This document shows, in pieces, positions 17,356 through 26,798 of a stretch of 27,060 nt of DNA. Origin of the DNA: Folioceros fuciformis (lineage: Eukaryota; Anthocerotophyta; Anthocerotopsida; Anthocerotales); assembly GCA_049999805.1 (NCBI GenBank), contig JBNGIO010006034.1, forward strand, positions 1-27,060, given 5' to 3'. The notes under the pieces were generated by a model. That model did no database searches and had not been told where the DNA came from. It worked only from the letters and a program-made list of their open reading frames with translations. How positions within the stretch are numbered: the first letter of the stretch is position 1; the number at the start of each line of letters is the position of its first letter. The translations under genes were made by a program, and so were the position numbers.

Positions 17356-18600
17356 GCCTGGCTGGTGAAGTCGTTGTTTGGGATGGATGATGCGGTGTGC
17401 ATGGAATAGCAAATTGGTTGCAGCAGTTGTTGGGAGGCCACCTGGATCGTGACACTGAGTGATGATAAATACAATACACCCATAACTGACGACGTGGAGA
17501 TGGTATTGCCCTTGACCTGTCCCTGGAGGTTTAGGCGGTAGCACCATTAAGACGGGTAGATGAGTACGGTGGGACAGACAGTACAAACTCTTGACTTGCT
17601 AATCACATCCGCATGTATCTACTCTTTTCTTCAATCCCTTGTTCGGGTATGTATGTTCGTTCTCCTGAAAAGAAATTTGTCCATTCCAAACCCCTTCGCA
17701 AGGCAGCGAACAACATGTCGTGTCGTCTGCAGGTCCCTTCCCTAGGCAAGGCAAGCTCAACCAAAGCTCTCCTCCACAGGCTGCATTTCCTGTCCTTTCC
17801 TTGCGTCGACGGCTCAAGCATTCCTCGAAAAGTCCCCTGCCCTGCCGGGAAGTCCCGAGTGATACCTCCTGAACCCTGCCTACCGGTTAAGATAACCAGG
17901 GTCAGCCTATCGCGTGCTACCGTGTGCTAACGTGCCAGTTCGCTCTGCCGGGAAGGCTGCACGAGCGACTACCAGCAGTCTTAGGAGCCGACATGCCTCG
18001 CCAAGACTTGTAGAAAACCTACTTTTCTACCGGACTTTTCTGTGGCCACCAAAATGGCTGCGGGCTGTGGCGGCAGGATCACTACGGTTTGCACAGACAA
18101 ACATGTCTTTTGGGTATGTCACGCGACAGGATGAGGCTAGCGGCTAATCCAGACAGCAGCTGCCAGTGTACGCAGGTAGACGTGGCGGTATATGGATAGT
18201 CATGCTTGGCCCAATATATGTACGGTATACGGTTGTGGCTGACAAGATGACTTGACAATGAAAACCTAGGAATTTCCGTGGTAGGTACGCGACAGCGCTA
18301 ACTACAGACCCTCTAATTGGGAACAATTGGGAGTAGCAAAATCCTCCCATTTAGAAAGGTTCTCATTTTGGTATTTTTATTTTTAAAAAATAAAAAAAAT
18401 AATAAAAATTTTGAAAGAGCTTAAAAGTTTTCAAAAAATCCAAAATGCTCCTTCATACAACATAGATGCCAACCTAATTCTAGTTTGTCGGATTAAAATA
18501 GTTTAGGGTTGCATGCTTGTGCGGCAGCTTGGGTGACATTGTTCCTACACATCAAAGAGAACGGGTAAGGAACACACACAAAATATCTCACAGCAAGACA

Positions 18601-18660
18601 ACAACTTACAATACCATAAGACAACTTACAACACCATAAGACAACTTGTACAATGAAACA
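18601..18660. repeat. Short tandem repeat, period 20
   Basis: ACAACTTACAATACCATAAG is followed by an almost identical 20-base unit (one change) and a third diverged start (ACAACTTGTACAATGA). Confidence 0.7.
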
Positions 18661-18869
18661 ACTTATGTACTAGGAACAACGCTTCTGATCACAAAGCATA
18701 GTGTACAGAACTACTACATATATAGGCTCAATCTCAATGACTGTCTATGTTTTATGATATAATCTTGATAGCCTTTAACTTGACATAATCTCAATAACTC
18801 ATGATTTAATCTTGATAAGATCATTTTCTCAACTTTTTTTTATTTTTTTGAATATATATTTTCCCTTTT

Positions 18870-19030
18870 ACAGAGGTGTACTTACATTAAATGTTTGGGA
18901 GACATGTTCCCATTTACAAATTAGAGGGGTTTTCCATTTAGCATGTAGCACATTCAAGGGAGTAAGCCCGGGCGTTCCATCTAAGGGGGAATTCCCATTT
19001 ATAGGGGTCCCACTTAGAGGGGTCTGACTG
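18870..19030 (-). mobile_element. Possible end of a pogo/Tigger-like DNA transposon
   Basis: Read on the minus strand from 19030, the sequence starts CAGTCAGACCCCTCTAAGTG and continues with spaced CCCCTATAAATGGGAA and CCCCTCTAATTTGTAAATGG motifs. It is flanked by TA at 19031-19032. CAGT ends, TA targets and repeated ACCCCTNTAA motifs are typical of pogo-like Tc1/mariner elements. I found no matching opposite end or transposase, so this would be a fragment. The call is tentative. Confidence 0.3.
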
Positions 19031-19178
19031 TAGCTAGCTAGCTGTGCAGTGCAGCACAAATGATTTTATCATCAGATACCTCCAGTGGTGAAAGAATCCG
19101 TACCTGATCCTACTTGTCATCCTCTCGGCAGTCAGCCTTGTCGTGCTCTTGTTATGCTTCTCGTGCCCCACCATAAAA

Positions 19179-22100
19179 CTATGAACCACTCCGTCCACAT
19201 CTGCCCACTAGCTCTGACCGGGGTTGCTTCCATGCCCTCATCCGTATTCTCCTCTCCTGGATATTCTGTGCTTGCATCCACATCCCAGCACCTCTGTATA
19301 TGTTTGAAATCAAGACATAGGCTGTGGCATCTCTCTTATCTAGATTTACTGCTTCGTGGAAAGCATGGTGTCCCACCTCCACGCTGCTCCATTTTCCACA
19401 AGCGCCCAATAGGGTGTGCCAAACAGCAGCAGTAGGCACCATAGGCATTGTCCTTACCAACGTCAGTGCGTCATTTAGCTGCCCTGCACGACACAGGAGA
19501 TCCACCATACATGTGTAGTGGGCCTCCGTGGGAACAATGCTGCAGTGTCCGGTCAAGGCCTCAAAGTACTCAAACCCCTCCTTCACCAAACCCAAATGAC
19601 TGCAAGCTATTAGGACACTGAGCAGCGTGATGGCGTCTGGCTGTATGCCATCCTCTTGCATTCTCTGGACCAGTTCAAACACCATTTCACTGTCCCCCTG
19701 ACAGCTGTAGCCTCCAACCAAGGCATTCCAGGCAACAACATCTCTTTCGGGGAGCGCGTCAAACACAAGTTGTGCATCAGCCGTACTGCCTGATTTTCCA
19801 TACATGTTTATCAAACTGCCAGCTACAAGCGTATCAGCCTCCAGGCCCCGTTCTAAAGCCTGCGCATGTAGCTGTCGTCCTAGAAATAAGGCCGCCACAT
19901 TTGCACATGCCTGGAGGAGGCAAACAAAAGTCACAGAATTTGGTGCCGCCAGGCCTTCCTCTTGCATACATCTGTAGAGCTCAAGCGCCTGCTGGCCCAT
20001 GCCCTGCTGAGAGTAACCTGCTATCATCACGGTCCATGTCACCACATCTTTTTCACCAAGTGCATCGAACACCCTCTGCGCATTTGCCAAGCTACCACAC
20101 TTTGCATACATGTTCAGCAAGCTGCTCACTACAAGGACATCGGTATCCTTCCCCTGCTCTCTGATCTGCATATGCAGATGCATTCCCCTCTCCAATCCAA
20201 CGGTTCCCATGCTTGCACATGCCTGCAGGAGGGTCACATACGTCACAGAGTCGGCTACAGAAATGCCCTCCTGTTGCATAGTGCTGTAAACATGAAGGGC
20301 TTCCTGGCCCAACCCCTGCTGAGAATATCCTGCTATCATAGCATTCCAGATCACCACATTTTTTTCAGAGAGTTCATTGAACAGTCTCCGAGCCTCCTCC
20401 AAGCTGCCACACTTTGCATACATGTCCACTAAACTGCTAGCTACAAACAGATCGGCTTGGTGTCCTCCTTCCCTTATTTGCGCATGCAGAAGCTGACCCT
20501 TCTCCAATGCTGGGGCGCCCACACTTGCACATGCTTGCAGAAGGCACACAAATGTCGTGGGGTCAGGCACATCCATGCCACCTTCTTGCATGGCACTATA
20601 CACACCAAGGGCTTCCTGGCCCATGCCCTGCTGGGAATATCCTGCTATCATGGCAGTCCACATTACCAAATCCTTTTGAACCAGACCATCAAACACTAGC
20701 TGAGCATCGTCCAAGATACCGCACTGTGCATACATGTTTACCAGGCTGCTTGCTATAAAGACATCAGCCTCATGTCCTTGTTGTCGAATCTGCTCATGAA
20801 TATGCCTTCCTTTCTCCAATGCCGGAACGCCCACACTTGCGCACCCCTGCAGGAGGCAGGCAAATGTCACTGCATCAGGTGCGACAATGCCCTCTTCTTG
20901 CATGCAATCAAAAAGGCGAAGGGCTTCCTCGCCCCTGCCCCGCTGAGAATATCCTGCTATCAAGGCGTTCCACGTCACTACACTCTTCTGAACGAGTCCA
21001 TCAAACACCCTCTGAGCGGCCTCTAAGCTGCCACACTTTGAATACATGTCTACCAAAGTACTCGCTATTGACACATCAGATTCATGTCCTCCTTCCGTAA
21101 TTTGTGCATGAAGATGCCTGCCCTTATGCAACGCTGGGGCGCCCATACTTGCACACGTCTGCAGGAGGCACACAAAGGTATTTGCATCGGGTACACCCAT
21201 GCCTTCACCTTGCATGGAATTGTAGAGATGGAGGGCTTCCTCGACCATACCTCGCTGAGAATATCCTGCTATCATGGCAGCCCAAGTTAATACATTTTTC
21301 TGATCAAGTTCATCAAACAGTCTCCGAGCGTCCTCCAAGCTGCCACATTTTGCGTACATGTGTACCAAACTGTTGGCAAGAGACACATCAACTTGAAGCC
21401 CTCCGTCTCGAATCTGCATGTGAAGATACTGCCCCTCCTCCAACGCTAGCGTGCCAACACTTGCACATGCTTGCAAGAGGCACAAAAAAGTCACAGAATC
21501 GGGGACAAGGCCGCCTTCTAGTCGCATGGCCCGGTAAAGACGAAGGGCTTCCAAGCCCACGCCCTGCTTCGAATAGCCTGCTATCATAGCGTTCCATGTT
21601 ACAACATTTTTTACACAAAGGTTATCAAACACACTCCTTGCATCCTCCAGGCTGCCACACTTTGCGTACATGTCCACCAAACTGCTGGCTACAAACACAT
21701 CATCCTGATATCCCCGTTCTCTGATTTGCACATGAAGACTTTTCCCCTTCTCCAATGCCAAGGTGCCAACGCTTGCACATGCTTTCAAAAGGCATACAAA
21801 TGTCACAGAATTGGGTACAGTCATGCCTTCATCTTCCATACGACTGTACAGCCTAAGGGCCTCCTGCCCCATGCCCTGCTGGGAATATCCTGCAATCATA
21901 CAAGTCCAGGTCACCACATTTTTTTGGCGGAGTTTGTCAAACACTGCTCGAGCGCCCTCCAACCTGCCGCACTTTGCATACATGGCCACCAGGCAGTTAC
22001 AAACAAACGCATCCTGCTCAATGCCACTCGCCAACACATGGACATGCACTTGCTGGCCAAATTTCAAGTCCGCACTCCTTGCACACGCCTGAAGGGCTGC

Positions 22101-22580
22101 CACAAATACATGGCCATCTGGTTTCACACTGGACCTGCCCATCCGGAGATACAATTGGATGGCCTGGGTGTCCTTTCCGTGTTTGACATGGGCAGAAATT
22201 ATGGAGGACCACATGTAGACATCTGGTTTGGCAACGGCGTCAAACACATTGACCGCGTCCTGCAACCTACCATGGGTGGCATACATTCGCAGGATGTGGT
22301 TGCACAGGAAGGCATCCGACTGATACCCCTTCTGCACCGTAAGATCGTGGACACGGCTACCCAGAACAAGATCCTCCTGAGATACGCATTCCTTCAGCAC
22401 AGTAAAGAAGAGACATTTGGAAATCCCACGGCCTGTCTGCACCAAAACTTCCAAAGCGTCAACAGCCTCCGTGAGACGGCCTGCATGACATAGCCTCCTC
22501 ACCTCTTCAGCCGTTGCGCCCTTACTACCTCGTGCAGGCCTGAGAGGAGGATCCAGATCATGTAGTAACCTCCCCCCCAT
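19179..22580 (-). CDS. PPR gene C: long PLS-type PPR protein with damaged C-terminus
   Basis: A 1133-residue protein, mostly PPR motifs, expected to bind organelle RNA. P motifs with VVTW-like cores begin at 221, 325, 429, 533, 637, 741 and 845 at an exact spacing of 104, then 947 (102). It has nine MYAKCG-type S blocks. The final P2-L2-S2 part (ACSHLGLVKEGFEYF, VDLLCRAGQ) and an E1/E2-like region (AAVWHTLLGACGKWSSVEVG, TAYVLISNIYRGAGMW) are present. The end KQPRSELVGRCGRSGS corresponds to KQPGQSWW in gene D but is shifted by one extra C (CCCC against CCC in D). In the other frame the PG-box match continues (DGVVHSFMVG) after one TAG. There is no DYW domain. The first ATG is 22580; the frame opens from a TTG at 22595. 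No clear transit peptide is visible, so an upstream exon is possible. Confidence 0.88.
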   Translation of the reverse strand: MGGRLLHDLDPPLRPARGSKGATAEEVRRLCHAGRLTEAVDALEVLVQTGRGISKCLFFTVLKECVSQEDLVLGSRVHDLTVQKGYQSDAFLCNHILRMYATHGRLQDAVNVFDAVAKPDVYMWSSIISAHVKHGKDTQAIQLYLRMGRSSVKPDGHVFVAALQACARSADLKFGQQVHVHVLASGIEQDAFVCNCLVAMYAKCGRLEGARAVFDKLRQKNVVTWTCMIAGYSQQGMGQEALRLYSRMEDEGMTVPNSVTFVCLLKACASVGTLALEKGKSLHVQIRERGYQDDVFVASSLVDMYAKCGSLEDARSVFDNLCVKNVVTWNAMIAGYSKQGVGLEALRLYRAMRLEGGLVPDSVTFLCLLQACASVGTLALEEGQYLHMQIRDGGLQVDVSLANSLVHMYAKCGSLEDARRLFDELDQKNVLTWAAMIAGYSQRGMVEEALHLYNSMQGEGMGVPDANTFVCLLQTCASMGAPALHKGRHLHAQITEGGHESDVSIASTLVDMYSKCGSLEAAQRVFDGLVQKSVVTWNALIAGYSQRGRGEEALRLFDCMQEEGIVAPDAVTFACLLQGCASVGVPALEKGRHIHEQIRQQGHEADVFIASSLVNMYAQCGILDDAQLVFDGLVQKDLVMWTAMIAGYSQQGMGQEALGVYSAMQEGGMDVPDPTTFVCLLQACASVGAPALEKGQLLHAQIREGGHQADLFVASSLVDMYAKCGSLEEARRLFNELSEKNVVIWNAMIAGYSQQGLGQEALHVYSTMQQEGISVADSVTYVTLLQACASMGTVGLERGMHLHMQIREQGKDTDVLVVSSLLNMYAKCGSLANAQRVFDALGEKDVVTWTVMIAGYSQQGMGQQALELYRCMQEEGLAAPNSVTFVCLLQACANVAALFLGRQLHAQALERGLEADTLVAGSLINMYGKSGSTADAQLVFDALPERDVVAWNALVGGYSCQGDSEMVFELVQRMQEDGIQPDAITLLSVLIACSHLGLVKEGFEYFEALTGHCSIVPTEAHYTCMVDLLCRAGQLNDALTLVRTMPMVPTAAVWHTLLGACGKWSSVEVGHHAFHEAVNLDKRDATAYVLISNIYRGAGMWMQAQNIQERRIRMRAWKQPRSELVGRCGRSGS

Positions 22581-24004
22581 GTCCCAAGGCAGCAAGCTGC
22601 GTGTGCACCAAGTATGGCGCGAAAAAGTCGTTCAAGCAGAAGACCTGGTGAGATTGCATGTGCTGTAAGTCGGGGGGAACTGAGGCTCGATTTCTATGGC
22701 CTATTGTCACGCCAAAGGGTAGGGTCTTGAGATACAAGAGTCACCTCAATGTCTCCTGGCGACGATCCCCGCTGCAAGCTTAATTCGTGCACGGCCAGAC
22801 GTCCTTTTGGAAGGGCTGGCTCCGTTGCAATAGTGTAGCACCTCTAGACATGGACTTGGTTGTGCGCCCACGGTTGGCAAGAAGCTCTTCAAAGAAGAGA
22901 AATCACCCAACCACCAGCCATTTCTTACACGCACGAAGGCGTTGAGAGAACAGGTGCAAGCCACGCAAGCAGCTACCATGGTTGAGGGCTCAGCCGGACC
23001 AAGAACAACCTGCAGCTCACCAGAGGCACCTGTTCTAGTGTCCAACTTCATCAGCGGCGCCTCTAATGGTTTCTAGTCGTTATCACGTGCAGAGACAGGC
23101 AAGCACATGGCAACGCGACCCAAAACAAATCCTCGGATGAACGCACACTTGTCCGTGTACCAAACCTGCCAGGGCCCCGACTTAAGGAGGTCACGGAGGC
23201 CAAAAATGGGGTACCATGCGAGGATACCAGTCCTCGTCCTCCTGGCAGACAGCAATTCTTCGTCCCCAAGAAAACATCAAGGAAGCAGACCAAGGTGTGA
23301 TGCTGCAAATCGCGTCGATGAAGCAAGCGACGATAGGCATGGCGTCTGCTGACTTGCTTACGTCCAGGCAACCATAGAAAAGGCGTTGTGGTTTGGTATA
23401 TCAGTCTTCAGGATTGCAAACCATACTCTACTAACAGTTGTTTAAGCTAGTAACTGTACTACAATAAACCCTAAACCTTAAAAAACAAAAGAAGTTACAA
23501 ACAATTATCATAATCGTTTGTATATTATGTTATATAATGTAACAAATCATTTCTCTTCTTACCCTAAACCCAAGAAAACCACTTTTCCTATGCACTACCA
23601 CACCACTCGTTATGTTGCGCACAATAAAATACCACTAAACTTGAGTGTTGGAGTCTTTTTGACTCCTCTACAGTTGATTGAGCTTCACCTTTGGCTATTA
23701 TTAAAGCCTTCACAAGATGCTTGTTCTCATCTGTTGAACTTCCTTCATTCACCTTATCTAGCTAATACGTAAGCTTAAACGCCCTCTCTCGTACAAGCTT
23801 TGATCCTCCGCACCATTATCTTTTTCTTCTCTTTCTCATCATCTCTTCAACTTCGGTTTTGCCACGGCTTGGTAGTACACACAATCCTCATGCCTGAAGT
23901 TGGAGGAGCGACCCGTGGGCAAGTTGACAGAGACTCGGGCACGCATATCACCGACTTGCTGATGAGCCGAGAGTGCTTAAGTTCGATACGGCATCGCGAC
24001 ATGC
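22581..24004. other. Intergenic DNA between the 5' ends of PPR genes C and D
   Basis: A region of about 1.4 kb upstream of both genes, so it must carry both promoters if both are expressed. No TATA box was assigned. About 23440-23640 is AT-rich. A minus-strand open frame at 22746-23051 (101 codons) contains a hydrophobic/Cys-rich stretch after an internal Met that could be an upstream targeting exon of gene C, but I see no compelling splice pair. Confidence 0.4.
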
Positions 24005-26746
24005 ATGGGGTGTACGGTAGAGCGGGCTCTCAGGCTCAAGCTCGAGCCCAGGGGTTCCGTGTGTGTGTGTGCGATTCATGGCGGTTCTGCGCTTTGCATT
24101 TCATCCATTTGCCCGAAGAAGGAAACGGTAGGCTGGGGGAAGATTATGTCTGGTTGTTGGAGGGATGACACTCAATATGAAAAGAGGTCTAGTTCGTCTG
24201 CCTCAAGTTGGGCTGCGGCATCCAAGTGGAGCCCACGACGCATGCTCGCAGGAGGCTCCGAAGAACTAACGACTGCTGAAACCGTGAGGACATTATGTCG
24301 GCAGGGGCAGCTCGCAGAGGCTGTCGAAGCCCTGGGACGAGTGTTACACACAGACTGCGGAACATCCAAGACTCTTTTCTACACTGTGCTCAAAAGATGT
24401 CTCGTTAACCAGGATCTTGTTCTGGGACGCCGTTTGCATGCACTCCTTGTGAAATTAGGTTATGAATCCGACACATTCCTGTGCAACCACATCCTGCGAA
24501 TGTACTCTTCTCACTCCAGGTTGCAAGAAGCAATGGATGTGTTCACCGTGGTGACCGAGCCGGATGCTTTCACCTGGTCTGCCGTGATTTCTGCGTGTGC
24601 TCAACATGGACAAGCTAGGCGGGCCTTACGTCTATATCACCAGATGCGCAGGTCGAGAGCCAAGCCAGATAGGCATGTGTTTGTTGCAGCCCTGCAGGCC
24701 TGTGCAAGGGCTGCCGACCTGGCAACTGGGCAGCAGGTGCATGCTGATTTGTTGGCTAGCGGCCTGCTTGACACTGACTCGTCTGTCTGTAGTTGCTTGG
24801 TGGACATGTATGCCAAATGCGGAAGCTTGGTAGACGCCCAAAGGGTGTTTGACGGACTGAGTCAGAAAAATTCTGCCACCTGGAATGCCGTCATATCGGG
24901 CTATTCCAAGCAGGGCTTGGGTCTGAAAGCCCTTCACCTTTACAGCGCCATGCAACAAGATCCCACCTCCGCACCTACTCACGTCACATTTGTGTGCGTC
25001 TTGCAGGCTTGTGCAAGTGTGGGTACTTTGGCCCTGGAAAGAGGTAGGCAGCTGCATGCAGAGATTGTAGAAGCGGGCCTTGAGGCGGATGTGGTGGTAG
25101 GTTGCAGCTTGGTGAACATGTATGTTAAGTGCGGCAGTTTGAATGACGCTCAGGGTGTGTTTAATGGGCTCAGTCACAAGAGTGTGGTGACGTGGACAGC
25201 TCTGATTGCAGGATATTCCCAGCACAAGGGCATGGGTGAGGAAGCCTTACGCCTTTACAGTGCTATGCAAGAAGAAGGCATTGCCGCACCTGATTCTGTG
25301 ACCTTTGTATGCCTGCTGCAGGCATGCGCAAGTGTGGGGGCTCCGGCTTTGGAGAAGGGGAAGGCACTTCATGCACAGATTCGCAAGCGAGACCTTGAGG
25401 CTGATGTGGTTGTCGGTTGCAGCTTGGTGAACATGTACTCAAAGTGTGGCAGCTTGGAAGACGCTCATCGAGTGTTTGACAGGCTTCCTCGAAAGGATGT
25501 AGTAACGTGGACGGCTCTCATAGCAGGATACTCTCAGCAGGGCAGGGGTCTGGAAGCGCTTCGCATTTACAGTGCTATGCAACAACAAGGCATTGCGGTA
25601 CCTGACTCTGTCACGTTTGTTTGCCTCCTACATGCATGTGCGAGTGTTGGCATCCCAGCGATGGAGACCGGGAAGCAGCTTAGTTGGCAGATTAGAGAAC
25701 GGGGACTTCATGCTGATGGTGTTTTGGGTAGTAGTTTGGTAAACATGTATGCCAAGTGTGGCAGCGTAGAGGATGCTCAGGCCGTGTTCCAGGGTCTCAG
25801 TCAAAAAACAGTGGCGACGTGGAATTCCATGATAGCGGGATACTCCCAACAGGGGATGGGACAGGCAGCCCTTCTTCTTTACAGGACGATGCGGCAAGAA
25901 GGCCGCCTTGCACCCGATTACGTGACATATGTTTGCCTCCTCCAGGCATGTGCAAATGTGGCGGCATTACATTTGGGAAGGCAGCTTCATGCAGAGATTG
26001 AAGAGCAGGGGCTTCAAGCTGACGTGCCTGTAGCCATCGGTCTGATAAACATGTATGCAAAGTCAGGGAGCATGGTTGATGCGCAGCGGATATTCGAGGC
26101 CTTGTCTGAAAGGGGTTTTGCTGCCTGGAATACACTGATTGCAGGCTACACCCGTCAAGGAGACTGTGATAGGGTGTTTGACTTGTTTCACAAAATGAGA
26201 GAAAATTGTGTAGAGCCAGCTGGTATCACATTCCTTAGCGTTCTCACGGCATGCAGCCATGCAGGTCTGGTGGACAAGGGGCGTGAGTACTTTCAGACAA
26301 TGAGCAGACAGTACGGACTCGCTCCCACTACGGAGCACTACACATGCATGGTGGATCTGCTGGGTCGTGCCGGTCAGGTGGAGGAGGCATTAGCTTTGGT
26401 AAGGACGATGCCGGTACTGCCTGATGCTGCAGTGTGGCGGACTCTTTTGAGTGCTTGTCGAAAGTGGAGTAGCGTGGAGGTGGCATGCCATGCTTACCAT
26501 GAAGCATTGAAGCTGGACAGAAAAGATCCCTCGGCGTATGTGTTGATGTCAAACATTTACGTTGCGGCCCAGATGTGGGAGAAGGCACACGGGGTGCAGC
26601 GGAGGAGAGAGGGAGCGGGAGCATGGAAGCAGCCCGGCCAGAGCTGGTGGACTGACTTGGACGGACTGGCACATAGTTTCTCGGTTGGGGATGAAACAGA
26701 TCCCGAAAGTGATGCTACATATACAGACATGTGTCTGCAAGTCTGA
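24005..26746 (+). CDS. PPR gene D: PLS-type PPR protein ending at a Trp-Trp PG box
   Basis: A 913-residue paralogue of gene C. PPR motifs run from about 90 to 800, with P motifs starting at 289, 393, 498, 602 and 704. Spacings are 104, 105 (one extra residue in SQHKGMG), 104 and 102. The P2-L2-S2 part (ACSHAGLVDKGREYF, VDLLGRAGQ) and the E1/E2-like region (AAVWRTLLSACRKWSSVEVA, SAYVLMSNIYVAAQMW) are followed by the PG box W874KQPGQSWWTDLDG and HSFSVGDETDP. The protein then stops at 913, without H-x-E or CxxC motifs. It is thus an E+-like protein that would need a deaminase in trans for editing, or acts in RNA binding only. The Trp-Trp pair recalls the DYW:WW group (from memory). A +1 frame continues open for 20 codons past the stop. 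The start is ATG 24005; M48 is an alternative. Confidence 0.9.
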   Translation: MGCTVERALRLKLEPRGSVCVCAIHGGSALCISSICPKKETVGWGKIMSGCWRDDTQYEKRSSSSASSWAAASKWSPRRMLAGGSEELTTAETVRTLCRQGQLAEAVEALGRVLHTDCGTSKTLFYTVLKRCLVNQDLVLGRRLHALLVKLGYESDTFLCNHILRMYSSHSRLQEAMDVFTVVTEPDAFTWSAVISACAQHGQARRALRLYHQMRRSRAKPDRHVFVAALQACARAADLATGQQVHADLLASGLLDTDSSVCSCLVDMYAKCGSLVDAQRVFDGLSQKNSATWNAVISGYSKQGLGLKALHLYSAMQQDPTSAPTHVTFVCVLQACASVGTLALERGRQLHAEIVEAGLEADVVVGCSLVNMYVKCGSLNDAQGVFNGLSHKSVVTWTALIAGYSQHKGMGEEALRLYSAMQEEGIAAPDSVTFVCLLQACASVGAPALEKGKALHAQIRKRDLEADVVVGCSLVNMYSKCGSLEDAHRVFDRLPRKDVVTWTALIAGYSQQGRGLEALRIYSAMQQQGIAVPDSVTFVCLLHACASVGIPAMETGKQLSWQIRERGLHADGVLGSSLVNMYAKCGSVEDAQAVFQGLSQKTVATWNSMIAGYSQQGMGQAALLLYRTMRQEGRLAPDYVTYVCLLQACANVAALHLGRQLHAEIEEQGLQADVPVAIGLINMYAKSGSMVDAQRIFEALSERGFAAWNTLIAGYTRQGDCDRVFDLFHKMRENCVEPAGITFLSVLTACSHAGLVDKGREYFQTMSRQYGLAPTTEHYTCMVDLLGRAGQVEEALALVRTMPVLPDAAVWRTLLSACRKWSSVEVACHAYHEALKLDRKDPSAYVLMSNIYVAAQMWEKAHGVQRRREGAGAWKQPGQSWWTDLDGLAHSFSVGDETDPESDATYTDMCLQV

Positions 26747-26798
26747 CGCCAAGTTTACTCCAGGTCCTAAGAAAGAAGGGTATGCAGCAGGGAGTGCG
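26747..26798 (+). other. Short 3' flank of PPR gene D
   Basis: Fifty-two bases between the gene D stop codon and the minisatellite. No AATAAA is seen before the window end. Confidence 0.4.

Larger units (their letters stand above)
17356..19178. other. Intergenic DNA between the 3' ends of PPR genes B and C
   Basis: Convergent 3' flanks of genes B and C. No gene is recognisable. About 18350-18860 is AT-rich with A/T homopolymer runs. It contains a short tandem repeat and, near 18870-19030, a transposon-like end; both are listed separately. Confidence 0.5.

Noticed and set aside
22746-23051. 101-codon minus-strand frame upstream of gene C as a targeting exon
   Set aside because: It has an attractive N-terminal-like stretch, but I found no convincing donor and acceptor pair in phase, so it was not annotated as coding.
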